A stretch of DNA of 50,435 nucleotides. Origin: an uncultured Oscillospiraceae bacterium. GTDB lineage: Bacteria; Bacillota; Clostridia; Oscillospirales; Oscillospiraceae. Positions 1-8,573 of the stretch are shown here, piece after piece. Every line of letters starts with the position of its first letter. The first letter of the stretch is position 1. The stretch is taken from positions 1-50,435 of the forward strand of contig CANRHH010000018.1 in assembly GCA_947630375.1 (NCBI GenBank). The letters run 5' to 3'. Below the pieces are notes generated by a model, which ran no database searches, was not told where the DNA came from, and was given only the letters and a program-made list of their open reading frames with translations. A program made the position numbers and the translations under genes.

Positions 1-41
1 GCCTTTTCCCTAACTTTCCCTCTCATAGGTATAGAAATGGA

Positions 42-72
42 GCTGTAGTGAAACTTGACGTTTCGCTACAGC
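42..72. other. Hairpin upstream of terminator
   Basis: An inverted repeat pairs GCTGTAG-t-GAAAC with GTTTC-g-CTACAGC around a five-base loop. It lies just beyond the terminator of the minus-strand glycosyltransferase operon and is not followed by a T run. It may be a second part of the 3' end structure or belong to whatever lies left of the window. Confidence 0.5.
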
Positions 73-82
73 CCCTTGGATC

Positions 83-110
83 GAAAAACCCGCCATCCGG
101 CGGGTTTTTC
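83..110 (-). terminator. Rho-independent terminator of the GT2 operon
   Basis: AAACCCGCC pairs with GGCGGGTTT around a short loop, and both strands end in a T run. It sits 3 bases past the stop codon of the minus-strand glycosyltransferase and could also terminate a gene entering from the left on the plus strand. Confidence 0.85.
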
Positions 111-112
111 GC

Positions 113-1162
113 TTATTTTCGGTGCTTTAAGGCCATGAACAGACGGGGACTCAGCTCCCCCGCCAGAGCTACCAGACGGAAAGCCGCCAGCGTCAGGCCC
201 GGGCTGCCGGCGCGCAGGACCGCGCACAGGACCGCCGTGGGCAGGCCGCTGCCGGCCTCCCGGCAGCGGCGGCGGACCCGCTCCTCACGCATGACCTGCC
301 GGGCAAAAGCCCGTTTCTCCCGCCCGGTCAGAGGGCAGGAGGGGCTGTACAGGGTGGTCAGGCAGGAGAACACGCTTTTAGCGAACATATACCGCAGCGC
401 CGGCGCCTCTCCGGCGCCGAAGCGCTCCGCCAGGGCCTCCGCCCGCCGGTCCGCCTCCAGACAGACCTGAAATTTTTTGCCGTAATATTTGGTGATGAGG
501 CTCTCCCCGGGGCGCATCACATAGCAATACTTGCTCTCCGGCAGGACCCGCACCTTCGCCGAGCGCTCCAGGCAGTCGAAGATGAAAAGCCGGTCCTCGC
601 CCCAGCGGTAGTCCTGAAAACGGATACCGTCCGCGCCCCGCAGCAGCTCCGCCCGGAACAGCTTGGCCCAGACCTGGTTGAGGAGATTGGCCTTATACAG
701 CCGGGGAAACGCCTCCCCTAAATCCGCCGGGCCCAGGCTCTGTTCCGGCTCGCCATAGTCCCGCCGGCCGCCCCGGGCGTCGAGGATCGTATAGCCGAAG
801 AACACCAGATCCGCCCCCTCCGCGCCGGCCAGGGCGTAGGCCACCGCGTCCGGGGCCAGGGCGTCGTCCGCGTCAATGAAAAGGACGTACTCCGTCCCCG
901 GCTTCAGGGCCTCCAGGCCCCGGTTCCGGGCCAGGGCCGGGCCGCCGTTTTCCACCCGCAGAGGGCGCAGCCGCCCGTCCTTTTCCGCCAGCCGGTCCAG
1001 CAGGGCCCCGGTGCCGTCGGTGGAGCCGTCATCGACCACCAGCAGCTCCAAATCCCGGAAGCTCTGGCCCAGTACGCTCTCCGCCGCCGCCTCCACGGTG
1101 GCCCGGGCGTTGTAGGCCGGCATGATGACCGCCACCTTGGGGGCGGTTTTTGTCTCCTCCAT
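113..1162 (-). CDS. Family 2 glycosyltransferase (GT-A fold)
   Basis: This is a predicted 349-residue cytoplasmic GT2 enzyme that would transfer a sugar from a nucleotide sugar to an unknown acceptor. The nucleotide-binding segment VVDDGSTDG is at about residues 42-50 and the metal-binding DxD region FIDADD at about 95-100. No membrane segments are evident, so it may act on polysaccharide or glycolipid precursors at the membrane face. I chose the ATG at 1162 because an AGGAGGG lies about 7 bases upstream. An ATG two codons earlier overlaps the stop of the DUF2461 gene (ATGA), so translation of the two is probably coupled. The acceptor cannot be told from the sequence. Confidence 0.85.
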   Translation of the reverse strand: MEETKTAPKVAVIMPAYNARATVEAAAESVLGQSFRDLELLVVDDGSTDGTGALLDRLAEKDGRLRPLRVENGGPALARNRGLEALKPGTEYVLFIDADDALAPDAVAYALAGAEGADLVFFGYTILDARGGRRDYGEPEQSLGPADLGEAFPRLYKANLLNQVWAKLFRAELLRGADGIRFQDYRWGEDRLFIFDCLERSAKVRVLPESKYCYVMRPGESLITKYYGKKFQVCLEADRRAEALAERFGAGEAPALRYMFAKSVFSCLTTLYSPSCPLTGREKRAFARQVMREERVRRRCREAGSGLPTAVLCAVLRAGSPGLTLAAFRLVALAGELSPRLFMALKHRK

Positions 1163-1164
1163 GC

Positions 1165-1827
1165 TCATCCCTCCTGCTTCATGGCCTCCAGCAGAAAATC
1201 GTGCAGCGGCAGCAGCGCCTCGAAATCCCGGGCCAGCAGCGCCGGCAGCTCCGGCGTCAGCAGGGCGCCGCCGAAATCCTGCCGCTGCTCCAGGCCCACC
1301 CATTTCCGGTTGTACCACCGGTCGATCTCCGGGCTCAAACTGCCCTTGGGCCGCTTGTATTCGTCGCCGATGAGGGCAAAGCCCTCCAGCGCCTCCAGCG
1401 AACGCGCCATGCGTTCAAAGGCGGCGGGGTGGGCGGCGATGCGCCGCCGGTAGTTCTCCATCTGCCGGGGTTCCGGGTCGAAGGTCCCGCCGCCCCAGAG
1501 AAAGGCGGCGGCGTTTACCTCAAACCAGAAGCCGGGGCCCGGCTCCGGCCCGCCGGCCTGATGCAGGGAAAACCAGAGATGGTCCTTGAAGGGGCCCCGG
1601 CCGAAAAGCCGCCGGGCGTCCCGGTAAATGCGGGAGATGTGCAGCTGCCAGTCCCGGCCGCGGATCCGGGCCTCCACCAGCCGCGCCGTCTCCAGGGCCA
1701 GCTCTTTAAAGGGCGTGCCCAGGCAGCGCTCATACTGCTCTTTGTGCGCCCGGAACCAGGGCCGCTCGTTGTTGAAGGCCAGCTCCCAGAGGAAATCGCT
1801 GGCCTCTTTTGTAAAACCTGTGAACAT
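1165..1827 (-). CDS. DUF2461 (TIGR02453-type) family protein
   Basis: The 220-residue protein begins with the characteristic 'F-TGFTKEASDFLWELAFNN' type start of DUF2461, followed by W-F-x-x-H-K, RIYRDARRLF and FEVNAAAFLWGGG segments. These conserved aromatic and Arg-rich blocks are typical of the family, whose biochemical function is not established. It lies in a minus-strand operon between a hotdog thioesterase and a glycosyltransferase and overlaps the latter by four bases. Length matches the family. I have no basis for assigning a reaction. Confidence 0.85.
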   Translation of the reverse strand: MFTGFTKEASDFLWELAFNNERPWFRAHKEQYERCLGTPFKELALETARLVEARIRGRDWQLHISRIYRDARRLFGRGPFKDHLWFSLHQAGGPEPGPGFWFEVNAAAFLWGGGTFDPEPRQMENYRRRIAAHPAAFERMARSLEALEGFALIGDEYKRPKGSLSPEIDRWYNRKWVGLEQRQDFGGALLTPELPALLARDFEALLPLHDFLLEAMKQEG

Positions 1828-1863
1828 CGTACCGTCCCATTCCGCCCGAAAAGCCGCCGGGCC

Positions 1864-2295
1864 TCAGGGCTTTAAAACATAAAAGATCTCAAACTGGCCC
1901 CGGGCACAGAGCGTTCCCGCCTCGTCCGTCACGTCCACCTCGGTCAGGACCGTGTGCCGCCCCAGCTTGACGATCCTGGCGTCGGCCGTGGCCCGGCCCA
2001 GCCGGAGGGACCGGATAAAGTGCACGTCCGCGCACTGGGTGACCACGATCTTGTTGTCGTCGCAGTAATACAGCGCCGACAGGCCCGCCGCGGCGTCCAT
2101 CATGGTGAAGATGATGCCGCCGTGGGCGACCCCGTTGGGGTTTACGTGCCGCTGGTCCAGCTGGCAGCAAATGCCGCAGGAGTTGGGCTCTATGTGCCCT
2201 AACTCCAGCCCCACAAAATTTCCAAAGCCCTGGGACTGGATCCGTTTCAGGGCCCGCTCCCGCTGCTGCTCTACCGTCAATGTCTGTTTTGCCAA
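1864..2295 (-). CDS. PaaI-type hotdog-fold thioesterase
   Basis: The 143-residue protein carries the PaaI/hotdog pattern: N-P-x-G-x-x-H-G-G-x-x-F-T-x-x-D at about residues 52-68, then the strands seen in 4-hydroxybenzoyl-CoA thioesterase-like enzymes. It would hydrolyse an acyl- or aryl-CoA thioester in the cytosol. The start is TTG, ten bases after the FAH gene stop, with GAGGG upstream; no in-frame ATG gives a complete fold. Co-transcription with an FAH-family hydrolase fits catabolism or detoxification of a small organic acid or CoA ester, but the substrate is unknown. Confidence 0.85.
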   Translation of the reverse strand: MAKQTLTVEQQRERALKRIQSQGFGNFVGLELGHIEPNSCGICCQLDQRHVNPNGVAHGGIIFTMMDAAAGLSALYYCDDNKIVVTQCADVHFIRSLRLGRATADARIVKLGRHTVLTEVDVTDEAGTLCARGQFEIFYVLKP

Positions 2296-2305
2296 TCCGC
2301 TGCCC

Positions 2306-3175
2306 TCACTTTACCCGGTTTTCCAGGACGCCGATGCCCTCGATCTCACAGCGCACCAGGTCCCCGCTCTTCAGATACCGGGGCGGCCGGAAGCCCATGC
2401 CCACGCCCGCGGGGGTGCCGGTGGAGAGGATCGTCCCGGCCCGGAGGGTGATGCCCCGGCTCAGGTCCTCGATGATCTCCGCCACGCTGTGGATCAGGTC
2501 GCCGGTATGGCCGTTCTGCCGCAGCTCGCCGTTGACGTAGGAGCGGATGGGCAGCGCCGGGGCCGTTCCCAGCTCGTCGGCCGTGACGATCCAGGGGCCT
2601 AAGGGGAAAAAGCTGTCCAGGCTCTTGCCCAAAAACCACTGGCCCCGGCCCTTCTGGATGCTCCGGGCGGTCACGTCGTTGGCCACGGTGAAGCCGAAAA
2701 TATAGTCCCCGGCCCGCTCCTTGGGCACCCGGTACGCGTCCCGGCCCAGAACGACCGCCAGCTCGCTCTCGTAATCCAGAGAGTCGCAGATGTCAAAATG
2801 GCCGTCGATCAGGCCGCCGGGGTCCGTGGCCCGGTTCACGTTCTTGGTGAAGTAGACCGCGTCCTCCTTGGCGGGCTCCAAGATCCCCGCGCTGTCCGAC
2901 TCCGCCACGTGGGACTTGTAGTTGAGCCCCACACAGATCACGTTGTTGGCCGGCTGGGGGATCGGGGCCAGAAGCCGCACTCCGTCCAGGGCCTCGCCCC
3001 CCGAAGCGGGGGCGCGCAGGCGGTCAAAACGGCCGTCCAAAGCCCGGATCAGGTCCAGAACGCCCATCCCCTGGGGCCAGCCCAGCTCCTCTAAAGAAAA
3101 GACCGTCTCCCCGTCAAAGGACACGCCCGCCCGGGGCGCGCCGCCCCGGGCGCTGATATAGGTAAGGATCTTCAT
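2306..3175 (-). CDS. Fumarylacetoacetate hydrolase (FAH) family protein
   Basis: The 289-residue protein has the FAH C-terminal domain: VICVGLNYKSHVAE near residues 70-83, the metal-binding DYESELAVVLGR segment (E-x-E type) at about 132-143, FTVANDVTARSIQ, and the STGTPAGVGMG loop near the end. Members are Mg2+-dependent and act on beta-keto acids (acylpyruvate hydrolysis, oxaloacetate decarboxylation, 2-hydroxyhepta-2,4-diene-1,7-dioate isomerisation). I chose ATG 3175, which has GAGGGGAAAG upstream and a promoter at 3210-3238; an in-frame extension further upstream would overlap that promoter. It is first in a four-gene operon with the thioesterase, DUF2461 and GT2. Confidence 0.88.
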   Translation of the reverse strand: MKILTYISARGGAPRAGVSFDGETVFSLEELGWPQGMGVLDLIRALDGRFDRLRAPASGGEALDGVRLLAPIPQPANNVICVGLNYKSHVAESDSAGILEPAKEDAVYFTKNVNRATDPGGLIDGHFDICDSLDYESELAVVLGRDAYRVPKERAGDYIFGFTVANDVTARSIQKGRGQWFLGKSLDSFFPLGPWIVTADELGTAPALPIRSYVNGELRQNGHTGDLIHSVAEIIEDLSRGITLRAGTILSTGTPAGVGMGFRPPRYLKSGDLVRCEIEGIGVLENRVK

Positions 3176-3209
3176 GAAATATCTCTTTCCCCTCTGTGAT
3201 TTTACTCTA

Positions 3210-3238
3210 ATAGTACACTTTCCGGAGAAAAGAGTCAA
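3210..3238 (-). promoter_or_regulatory. SigA-type promoter for the FAH operon
   Basis: On the minus strand TTGACT and TACTAT are separated by 17 bases. The predicted transcript would begin about 30 bases before the FAH start codon. Confidence 0.65.
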
Positions 3239-3264
3239 CAGAAAAACAGCCGCATAAAAAGCTT

Positions 3265-3295
3265 ACGCCCGGCAGGTCTTACCCCCGCCGGGCGT
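3265..3295 (-). terminator. Terminator downstream of degV
   Basis: ACGCCCGGC pairs with GCCGGGCGT around a 13-base loop. On the minus strand it lies 13 bases after the DegV stop and is followed by AAGCTTTTTA. Confidence 0.7.
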
Positions 3296-3307
3296 ATTTT
3301 CCGCGCT

Positions 3308-4195
3308 TTAGTCTTTCCGCTCCGCGCCCCAGAAGAACAGGGCCACGGTGCCGGGGCCGGTGTGGGCGCCGATGGTGGTGCCGATGTGGTTGATCTCCAC
3401 CTTCCCGTTGAGCTTCGGGAAGCGGGCCTCCACCAAGTCCGCCACCTGCCGGGCGTCCTCATAGCAGGCGGACTGGGAGATATAGCATTTGCCGGCGTAA
3501 TCCGTGCCGTTCTCGGCGCACTCGGCCATCTTGTCCACAATGGCCCGGATGACCTTTTTCTTGGTGCGGATCTTGTACCGGGGGATCAGGCGGCCCAGAT
3601 CGTCCATATTCAGCAGGGGGCAGATCTCCAGCAGGCCGCCGAAGACCGCCGCCGTCTTGGAGATCCGGCCGCCCCGCACATAGCTGGACAGATCCGTGGA
3701 GAAAAACCAGTGGTGCAGCTTCAGCCGGTTTTCCTCCACCCAGGCCGCCAGCTCCTCCGCAGACAGCCCCTCATCCCGCCTGTCCGCCGCCGCGTCCATC
3801 AGCAGGCCGTAGCCGGAGGAGGCGCCCAGGGAGTCCACCACGTAGATCTTCCGGCCCGGGTACCGCTCCTGCACCACCAGGGCGGCGTTCCGGGCGGAGT
3901 TGACCGTGCCGGAGATGCCGGAGGACAGGGTCACGTGGACCACGTCCTTCCCCTGGGCGGCAAAGCCGGAGAAATAATCCACATACTCGGTGATGTTCAC
4001 CTGCGAGGTGGAGGTGTCGGCCCCCTGGGCCATCCGGGCGTAAAAGTCCGCAAAGGAGATGCTCTGCCCCAGGTCGTCGGCGTACTCCCGGCCGTCCAGC
4101 CGGTAGTGGAAGCAGATATAGTGGATGTCCCGTTCTTCAAAATGCTCCCGGCTCAGATCGGCGGTGGAGCAGCAGCTTAAAACATAATCGCTCAT
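3308..4195 (-). CDS. DegV family fatty-acid-binding protein (copy 1)
   Basis: The 295-residue protein has the DegV/EDD fold signatures: STADLS near the start, D-T-S-T-S-Q at about residues 60-65, the SSGISGTVNSA loop, VVDSLGAS, and a C-terminal IG-x-x-IGAHTGPG segment. DegV (FakB) proteins bind fatty acids and hand them to the FakA kinase; FakA is not in this window. The gene stands alone with its own promoter (TTGCCA-17-TATCTT, 4232-4260) and terminator. A second, divergent DegV lies at 38823-39677. The ligand is not predictable here. Confidence 0.9.
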   Translation of the reverse strand: MSDYVLSCCSTADLSREHFEERDIHYICFHYRLDGREYADDLGQSISFADFYARMAQGADTSTSQVNITEYVDYFSGFAAQGKDVVHVTLSSGISGTVNSARNAALVVQERYPGRKIYVVDSLGASSGYGLLMDAAADRRDEGLSAEELAAWVEENRLKLHHWFFSTDLSSYVRGGRISKTAAVFGGLLEICPLLNMDDLGRLIPRYKIRTKKKVIRAIVDKMAECAENGTDYAGKCYISQSACYEDARQVADLVEARFPKLNGKVEINHIGTTIGAHTGPGTVALFFWGAERKD

Positions 4196-4231
4196 ATTGG
4201 CGCAGTCCTTTCTGTAAAACTGAATGAATAT

Positions 4232-4260
4232 AAGATAAAGGACGCGCCCCGGATTGGCAA
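4232..4260 (-). promoter_or_regulatory. Promoter for degV copy 1
   Basis: Minus-strand TTGCCA and TATCTT are separated by 17 bases, about 35 bases upstream of the DegV start codon. Confidence 0.55.
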
Positions 4261-4297
4261 GCTATTGCCCACTCTACGGCTCTACCGGAAAAAAAGA

Positions 4298-4322
4298 CGG
4301 GTTCTACAAATCGTAGAACCCG
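4298..4322 (-). terminator. Terminator of the XRE membrane regulator gene
   Basis: CGGGTTCTAC pairs perfectly with GTAGAACCCG around a five-base loop and is followed on the minus strand by a run of T. It lies immediately after the stop at 4326. Confidence 0.85.
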
Positions 4323-4325
4323 CTT

Positions 4326-4937
4326 CTATTTCTTTTTTTGAAAGATTTTCGGCCTGTGGCGGATGTTGCAGCTGAGGAAAACGATGATCTCCGCCGGCAG
4401 GGCCATCAAAAACAGCTGCCAGGGGTTTTCCATCGGGAGCATGAAATACACGAACACAAACACCGTCAGCACGAAAAAGCCGATGACATACTGCAAACGC
4501 GCCGTCTTTTTAAACACACAGATCAGCACCAGATAGGTCAGCGACGAGATGGGCAGCGCCACGATGAAGATCCGCCACCAGATGATATCGAACAGCCACA
4601 GGGTCACGAACCCGGTGAGGGCGGCGGTCCAGATGCCCACCATGGCGATGGCAATGATCACATTGGCGCTGTAGCTCCGCTCCGCGACCACGGGGCCGCT
4701 CTCCTGCGCCTCCCACTTGTCGTGGGGAGAGAGGATGTAATCCACCGTCACGCCGAAGATCTCCGCCATCTGCTTGAGCACATAGGCGTCGGGGATGGCC
4801 TCGCCCCGCTCCCACTTGGATATGGACTTGTCCGAATAGTTCAGGGCCGCGCCCAGATCCGCCTGAGTGAGCCCCGCGCCGGTGCGCAGCTTGATGATGT
4901 TGCTGGCAGCCGTCAAACGCAGTTCCGTAATGTCCAT
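4326..4937 (-). CDS. XRE-family HTH regulator with C-terminal membrane domain
   Basis: The 203-residue protein starts with a Cro/C1-type helix-turn-helix (about residues 8-66; LTQADLGAAL, SDKSISKWERG, IPDAYVLKQMAEIFGVTVDYIL). It continues with four hydrophobic segments at roughly 90-112, 118-138, 145-166 and 172-190. This layout is common in Firmicutes as a membrane-tethered repressor that may sense the envelope. It has its own promoter (TTGACG-17-TAAAAT, 5007-5035) and terminator, so it is monocistronic. Its targets are not visible. The ribosome binding site before the ATG is weak, so the start has some doubt. Confidence 0.85.
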   Translation of the reverse strand: MDITELRLTAASNIIKLRTGAGLTQADLGAALNYSDKSISKWERGEAIPDAYVLKQMAEIFGVTVDYILSPHDKWEAQESGPVVAERSYSANVIIAIAMVGIWTAALTGFVTLWLFDIIWWRIFIVALPISSLTYLVLICVFKKTARLQYVIGFFVLTVFVFVYFMLPMENPWQLFLMALPAEIIVFLSCNIRHRPKIFQKKK

Positions 4938-5006
4938 GCTTTTCCCGGTCCGATCCGCCCGGCGGTCGCCGGGGCGGGATTTCCTCCAAAAATTTTGTAT
5001 GATCCT

Positions 5007-5035
5007 ATTTTAATCGGAAATCCCGCTCCCGTCAA
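5007..5035 (-). promoter_or_regulatory. Promoter for the XRE membrane regulator
   Basis: Minus-strand TTGACG and TAAAAT are separated by 17 bases. It sits in the short gap after the araB-like gene stop and gives a leader of about 60 bases containing a small GC hairpin. Confidence 0.65.
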
Positions 5036-5047
5036 GAGCCGAAACGC

Positions 5048-6616
5048 TTACAGCAGCTCCGACGCCAGCCGTTCCAGGCCGAAAGCGGCCTGATAGCGGG
5101 CCAAAAAGGCATTGAAGCCCGCCGCATCCTCTTCCCCGGCGGTGACGGTGACAGCCTTGGCCCCGGCAAAGACCTTTTGGTCCAGATAGTCCTCCAGGCT
5201 CTCCCCCGGCGCACGCCAGAGCATATAGGCGCAGAGCAGGGCCATGCCGTAGGGGCCGCCCTCGCCCGCCGTCTCCAGCACTGTCACCGGCGCGCCGGCG
5301 GCCGCGGACAGCAGCCGCTGTCCCACGCCCGGGGTCTTGAAAAAACCCCCGTGGCCGCAGAGCCGGTCGATACGCAGATCCTCCTCCTGCCGGAGAATGT
5401 CCAGGCCGATCTTCAGCGTGGCCAGGGCGGACATCAGATGCACGCGCATGAAGTTGGCCAGGCTGAGCCGGGCCCCGGGGGCGCGGGTAAAGAGGGGCCG
5501 GCCCCGGTCCAGGCCGGTGACGCCCTCCCCGGAGAAATAGTTATAGCTCAGCAGCCCGCCGCCGTCGGCCTCCCCCTCCAGGGCCTTGTTGAACAGCAGG
5601 GTGAACAGCGCCCCTTTGTCTACCGGCGCGCCGATGGCCCCGGCGAAATCCGCGAAGAGGCCCGCCCAGTCGTTCAGGTCCGAGGTGCAGTTGCTGCAGT
5701 GGACCATGGCCACCGGCTCCCCGGCGGGGGTGGTGACCACGTTGATCTCCTTGTGGACGCCCAGGGGGTGGTCCGACACGATCATGGCGAAGGCAGAGGT
5801 CCCGGCGGAGACGTTCCCCGTGCCGGGCCGGACGGCGTTGGTGGCCACCATGCCGGTGCCCGCGTCCCCCTCGCAGGGGGCCACGGGGATCCCCGGCTCC
5901 AGGGTCCCGCTGGGGTCCAGGAACCGGGCACCGCGCTCCGTCAGGGCGCCGCCCGGCTCCCCGGCGGGCAGGCCCCGGGGCAGCAGCTCCCGCACATGCC
6001 AGGGGAAGCTGTGCAGGGCGTCAAACTGCTTCAGCCGGGCCTCGTCATAGTCCAGGGTGGCCGGGTCGATGGGGAAGATCCCCGAGGCCTCCCCCAGGCC
6101 CACCAGCTTCTCCCCGGTGAGCTGCCAGTGGACATAGCCCGCCAGCGTGGTCAGGGTGGCGATGTCCTTCACATGGAGCTCTCCGTTTAAGATCGCCTGG
6201 TACAGGTGGGCGATGGTCCAGCGCTGGGGGATGGCGAAGGAGAACAGCTCCGTCAGCTTTTCCGCCGCCGGGCCGGTCATGGTGTTGCGCCAGGTGCGAA
6301 ACTCTGCCAGCTGCCGCCCGTCCTTGTCAAAGGGCAGATAGCCGTGCATCATGGCGGACACGCCGATGGCCCCCACGGTGCGCAGCTCCTGGCCGTATTT
6401 CTCCAGGACCTCCGCTTTCAGGGCGGCAAAGCAGTCCTGCAGCCCGGTCCGGACCTCCTCCAAGGAGTAGGTCCAGACCCCGTCCACCAGCTGGTTTTCC
6501 CACTCGTGGGCCCCGGAGGCCACCGGCCGGTGGGCCCTGTCGATAAGCACCGCCTTGATGCGGGTGGAGCCGAACTCGATGCCCAGGGAGGTTTCTTTCA
6601 AGTTCAATTTCATCAT
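5048..6616 (-). CDS. araB: FGGY-family carbohydrate kinase, probable L-ribulokinase
   Basis: The 522-residue protein has the N-terminal phosphate-binding [14 protein letters not shown] at about residues 11-24, a second ATPase block [14 protein letters not shown], and the C-terminal [18 protein letters not shown] adenosine-binding block. FGGY kinases phosphorylate pentoses or pentuloses. The four-base ATGA overlap with the end of araA makes L-ribulose the most likely substrate, giving L-ribulose 5-phosphate. The sequence is of the divergent araB form found in Clostridia, not the E. coli form, and xylulokinase activity cannot be excluded. No araD epimerase is in the window, so the pathway must be completed elsewhere. 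Confidence 0.82.
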   Translation of the reverse strand: MMKLNLKETSLGIEFGSTRIKAVLIDRAHRPVASGAHEWENQLVDGVWTYSLEEVRTGLQDCFAALKAEVLEKYGQELRTVGAIGVSAMMHGYLPFDKDGRQLAEFRTWRNTMTGPAAEKLTELFSFAIPQRWTIAHLYQAILNGELHVKDIATLTTLAGYVHWQLTGEKLVGLGEASGIFPIDPATLDYDEARLKQFDALHSFPWHVRELLPRGLPAGEPGGALTERGARFLDPSGTLEPGIPVAPCEGDAGTGMVATNAVRPGTGNVSAGTSAFAMIVSDHPLGVHKEINVVTTPAGEPVAMVHCSNCTSDLNDWAGLFADFAGAIGAPVDKGALFTLLFNKALEGEADGGGLLSYNYFSGEGVTGLDRGRPLFTRAPGARLSLANFMRVHLMSALATLKIGLDILRQEEDLRIDRLCGHGGFFKTPGVGQRLLSAAAGAPVTVLETAGEGGPYGMALLCAYMLWRAPGESLEDYLDQKVFAGAKAVTVTAGEEDAAGFNAFLARYQAAFGLERLASELL

Positions 6617-8091
6617 TTTTTCAGCTTCCAGATCAGGTCCTTCACCAGCAGCTCCTCCTCTAACTTTTCAGGCCGGGTCTCCGCGGTGATGTGGACGAAC
6701 TCGATATCCATCATCCGGGCCCAATCCCGCAGCTGCTCCGGACGCACGTCGTAAGAGAGCACCGTGTGGTGGGCGCCGCCGGCGGTGATCCAGCACTCCA
6801 GGCCCGTGGTCAGGTCCGGCAGGGCCCGCCACATGACCCGGGCCACCGGCAGATTGGGCATGGGAAGGATGGGCTTGACCGCCTCGATATCCTGGACGAT
6901 CAGCCGGAAGCGGGCCCCCATATCCACCAGGCTGGCCACCAGCGCCGGCCCCGCCTTGCCTTCGAACACCAGACGGGCCGGGTCTTTCTCGTTCATGCCG
7001 ATGCCCAGATGGTGGGTCTCGATCCGGGGACGGACGCCCTCGGCCGCCAGGCTGGGGCAGACCTCCAGCATGTGGGCGCCCAGGCTGTACTCCTGGCCCT
7101 CCACCAGATGATAGGTGTAGTCCTCCATAAAGGCGGAGGCGCCGTTGCCGCCCTCGCCCATGGCCTTTAAGATCGCCGTCAGGGCCGCTACCTTCCAGTC
7201 GCCCTCGCCGCCGTAGCCGTAGCCCTGGGCCATCAGGTGCTGGCTGGCCAGGCCCGGCAGCTGCTCCATGCCGTAGAGATCCTGGAAGGTGTTGGAGAAG
7301 GCCAGACAGCCCTCCCGGTCCAGCATCTTCCGGATGGCGATCTCCTCCCGGGCCTGGTAGCGGATGGCGGCGGTGTTGTCCGTATGCACGTCGTAGCGGG
7401 CCAGGTATTCGGCCATCAGCGCGTCGATCTCCGCCTCGGTGACGGCGCTCATCTCCTGCACCAGGTCGCCCACGGCCCAGGTGTTCACCTGCCAGCCCAG
7501 CTGGATCTGGGCCTGGACCTTGTCGCCCTCGGTAACGGCCACTTCCCGCATGTTGTCCCCGAAGCGCATCACCTTCATGCTCCGGGACACCGCCGCGCCG
7601 ACAGCGGCCTTCATCCAGCCGGCCAGACGCTGCCGGACCCGCTCATCCTGCCAGTGCCCGGCGATGATCTTCCGGGGCGCGCGGAGCCGGGCGCCGATGA
7701 AGCCGTGCTCCCGGTCCCCGTGGGCGGCCTGATTCAGGTTCATAAAGTCCATGTCGATCTCGTCATTGGGGATCTCCCGGTTATACTGGGTGGCCAGGTG
7801 GCACCAGGGCTTCTGCAGGGCGGACAGGCCGTTGATCCACATCTTGCTGGGGGAGAAGGTGTGGCACCAGGTAACGATCCCGGCGCAGTCGTCCGCGTAG
7901 TTGGCCTCCCGGACGGCCTGGGCGATCCCTTCACAGGTGACGCCCGTGGTCTTGAACACCAGGGGATAGGGCAGCGCCTTGCTCAGCTCCGCCGCCATCT
8001 CCCGGGCTCTCGCCTCGACGGTCTCCAGCACCTCCGGCCCGTACAGGAACTGGGAGCCGACGATGAACCAAAATTCGTAGTTTTTCTTCAT
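6613..8091 (-). CDS. araA: L-arabinose isomerase
   Basis: The 492-residue protein matches AraA along its length: [17 protein letters not shown] at the N-terminus, [13 protein letters not shown] at about residues 82-94, QYNREIP, the GEGDWK-x-A-A-L block ([13 protein letters not shown]) near 300, and the H-x-x-G-I-G and ITAGGAHHT metal-site blocks in the C-terminal third. It would convert L-arabinose to L-ribulose using Mn2+. I chose ATG 8091, with AAAGGAG five bases upstream. It is the first gene of an araA-araB pair. A MITE ends 44 bases upstream of its start, and I see no clear sigma-A promoter in between. Confidence 0.95.
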   Translation of the reverse strand: MKKNYEFWFIVGSQFLYGPEVLETVEARAREMAAELSKALPYPLVFKTTGVTCEGIAQAVREANYADDCAGIVTWCHTFSPSKMWINGLSALQKPWCHLATQYNREIPNDEIDMDFMNLNQAAHGDREHGFIGARLRAPRKIIAGHWQDERVRQRLAGWMKAAVGAAVSRSMKVMRFGDNMREVAVTEGDKVQAQIQLGWQVNTWAVGDLVQEMSAVTEAEIDALMAEYLARYDVHTDNTAAIRYQAREEIAIRKMLDREGCLAFSNTFQDLYGMEQLPGLASQHLMAQGYGYGGEGDWKVAALTAILKAMGEGGNGASAFMEDYTYHLVEGQEYSLGAHMLEVCPSLAAEGVRPRIETHHLGIGMNEKDPARLVFEGKAGPALVASLVDMGARFRLIVQDIEAVKPILPMPNLPVARVMWRALPDLTTGLECWITAGGAHHTVLSYDVRPEQLRDWARMMDIEFVHITAETRPEKLEEELLVKDLIWKLKK

Positions 8092-8112
8092 CCGGTCTCC
8101 TTTACGTAAGAT

Positions 8113-8124
8113 GATATCCATATC
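8113..8124. promoter_or_regulatory. Inverted repeat in front of araA
   Basis: GATAT-CC-ATATC lies 22 bases upstream of the araA start. Its size and place would suit an operator, but nothing in the sequence identifies a binding protein. Confidence 0.3.
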
Positions 8125-8135
8125 AGGATTTCTAA

Positions 8136-8296
8136 GGAAGCGCTGATTAAATTGAAGTGCGCAGATGGGCGAAATGATTTTTCGCCAGATGACGGCGAGA
8201 AATCGCAGCTATACTTTGTGTATAGCAAGATTTTGAGACTAAATATGGCGGAAAATCAGCCGTCCAGATGCGTGCTGTGATTTATTCAGCGTTTCC
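8136..8296. mobile_element. 161-bp palindromic MITE, IS5-like ends, CTAA target duplication
   Basis: Both ends begin GGAA(G/A)CGCTGA inwards, and 26 of the first 36 bases of one end match the reverse complement of the other. The similarity runs to a central perfect hairpin (GCTATAC / GTATAGC, 8208-8226), so the whole element is one long imperfect palindrome. CTAA directly flanks it on both sides (8132-8135 and 8297-8300). The four-base CTAA duplication and GGAA-beginning ends resemble IS5-group elements. It holds no gene. Confidence 0.8.
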
Positions 8297-8314
8297 CTAA
8301 TATTTTACAAATGG

Positions 8315-8344
8315 ACAGGATTTGCGGAACGCGAAACCCTGTCC
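8315..8344. other. Hairpin between MITE and terminator
   Basis: GGACAGG near one end pairs with CCTGTCC at the other, with further partial pairing inside. Function unknown; it lies in the untranslated stretch between the MITE and the terminator of the small lipoprotein gene. Confidence 0.4.
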
Positions 8345-8371
8345 TCTAACTGGTATGTGTCTTTCCCAAAT

Positions 8372-8397
8372 CCGGCGGGCCCGAATGGGCCCGCCGG
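8372..8397 (-). terminator. Terminator of the hydrolase-lipoprotein operon
   Basis: CCGGCGGGCCC pairs perfectly with GGGCCCGCCGG around GAAT, 13 bases after the small lipoprotein stop. The following T run is short on the minus strand, so it may be only partly effective. Confidence 0.65.
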
Positions 8398-8409
8398 GCG
8401 GCCGGTGTT

Positions 8410-8538
8410 TTAGCGGTGGTAGATGGGGCCGCTGGCATAGCTGCCCACTTTGTCGGTCTTGGAAGCGTTGGGATTTTCGCAGGCGGTGGAAAGCGCCAGC
8501 ATGGACAGAGCGAGAAGAACGGCAATGAATTTTTTCAT
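8410..8538 (-). CDS. 42-residue predicted lipoprotein
   Basis: This short gene encodes a lysine-start signal peptide (MKKFIAVLLALSMLA), then a lipobox L-S-T-A-C with the cysteine at residue 20. Only 22 residues follow, ending SYASGPIYHR. It would be a lipid-anchored peptide on the outer face of the membrane. The gene is preceded by AAAGGAG seven bases from ATG 8538. It lies 35 bases after the large membrane hydrolase on the same strand, and a strong hairpin follows it. It is probably co-transcribed with the hydrolase. I do not recognise the mature sequence. It is comparable in size to entericidin-like lipoproteins, without evident similarity. Confidence 0.72.
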   Translation of the reverse strand: MKKFIAVLLALSMLALSTACENPNASKTDKVGSYASGPIYHR

Positions 8539-8573
8539 GATGATCTCTCCTTTTCAGTATATGGTGTTTTGAT

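Noticed and set aside
1169-1318. N-terminal extension of the glycosyltransferase
   Set aside because: The extension is antisense-like low-complexity sequence inside the DUF2461 gene, and a good ribosome binding site supports ATG 1162.
4326-4937. XRE membrane protein as part of a toxin-antitoxin pair
   Set aside because: The gene stands alone with its own promoter and terminator and no adjacent partner gene.
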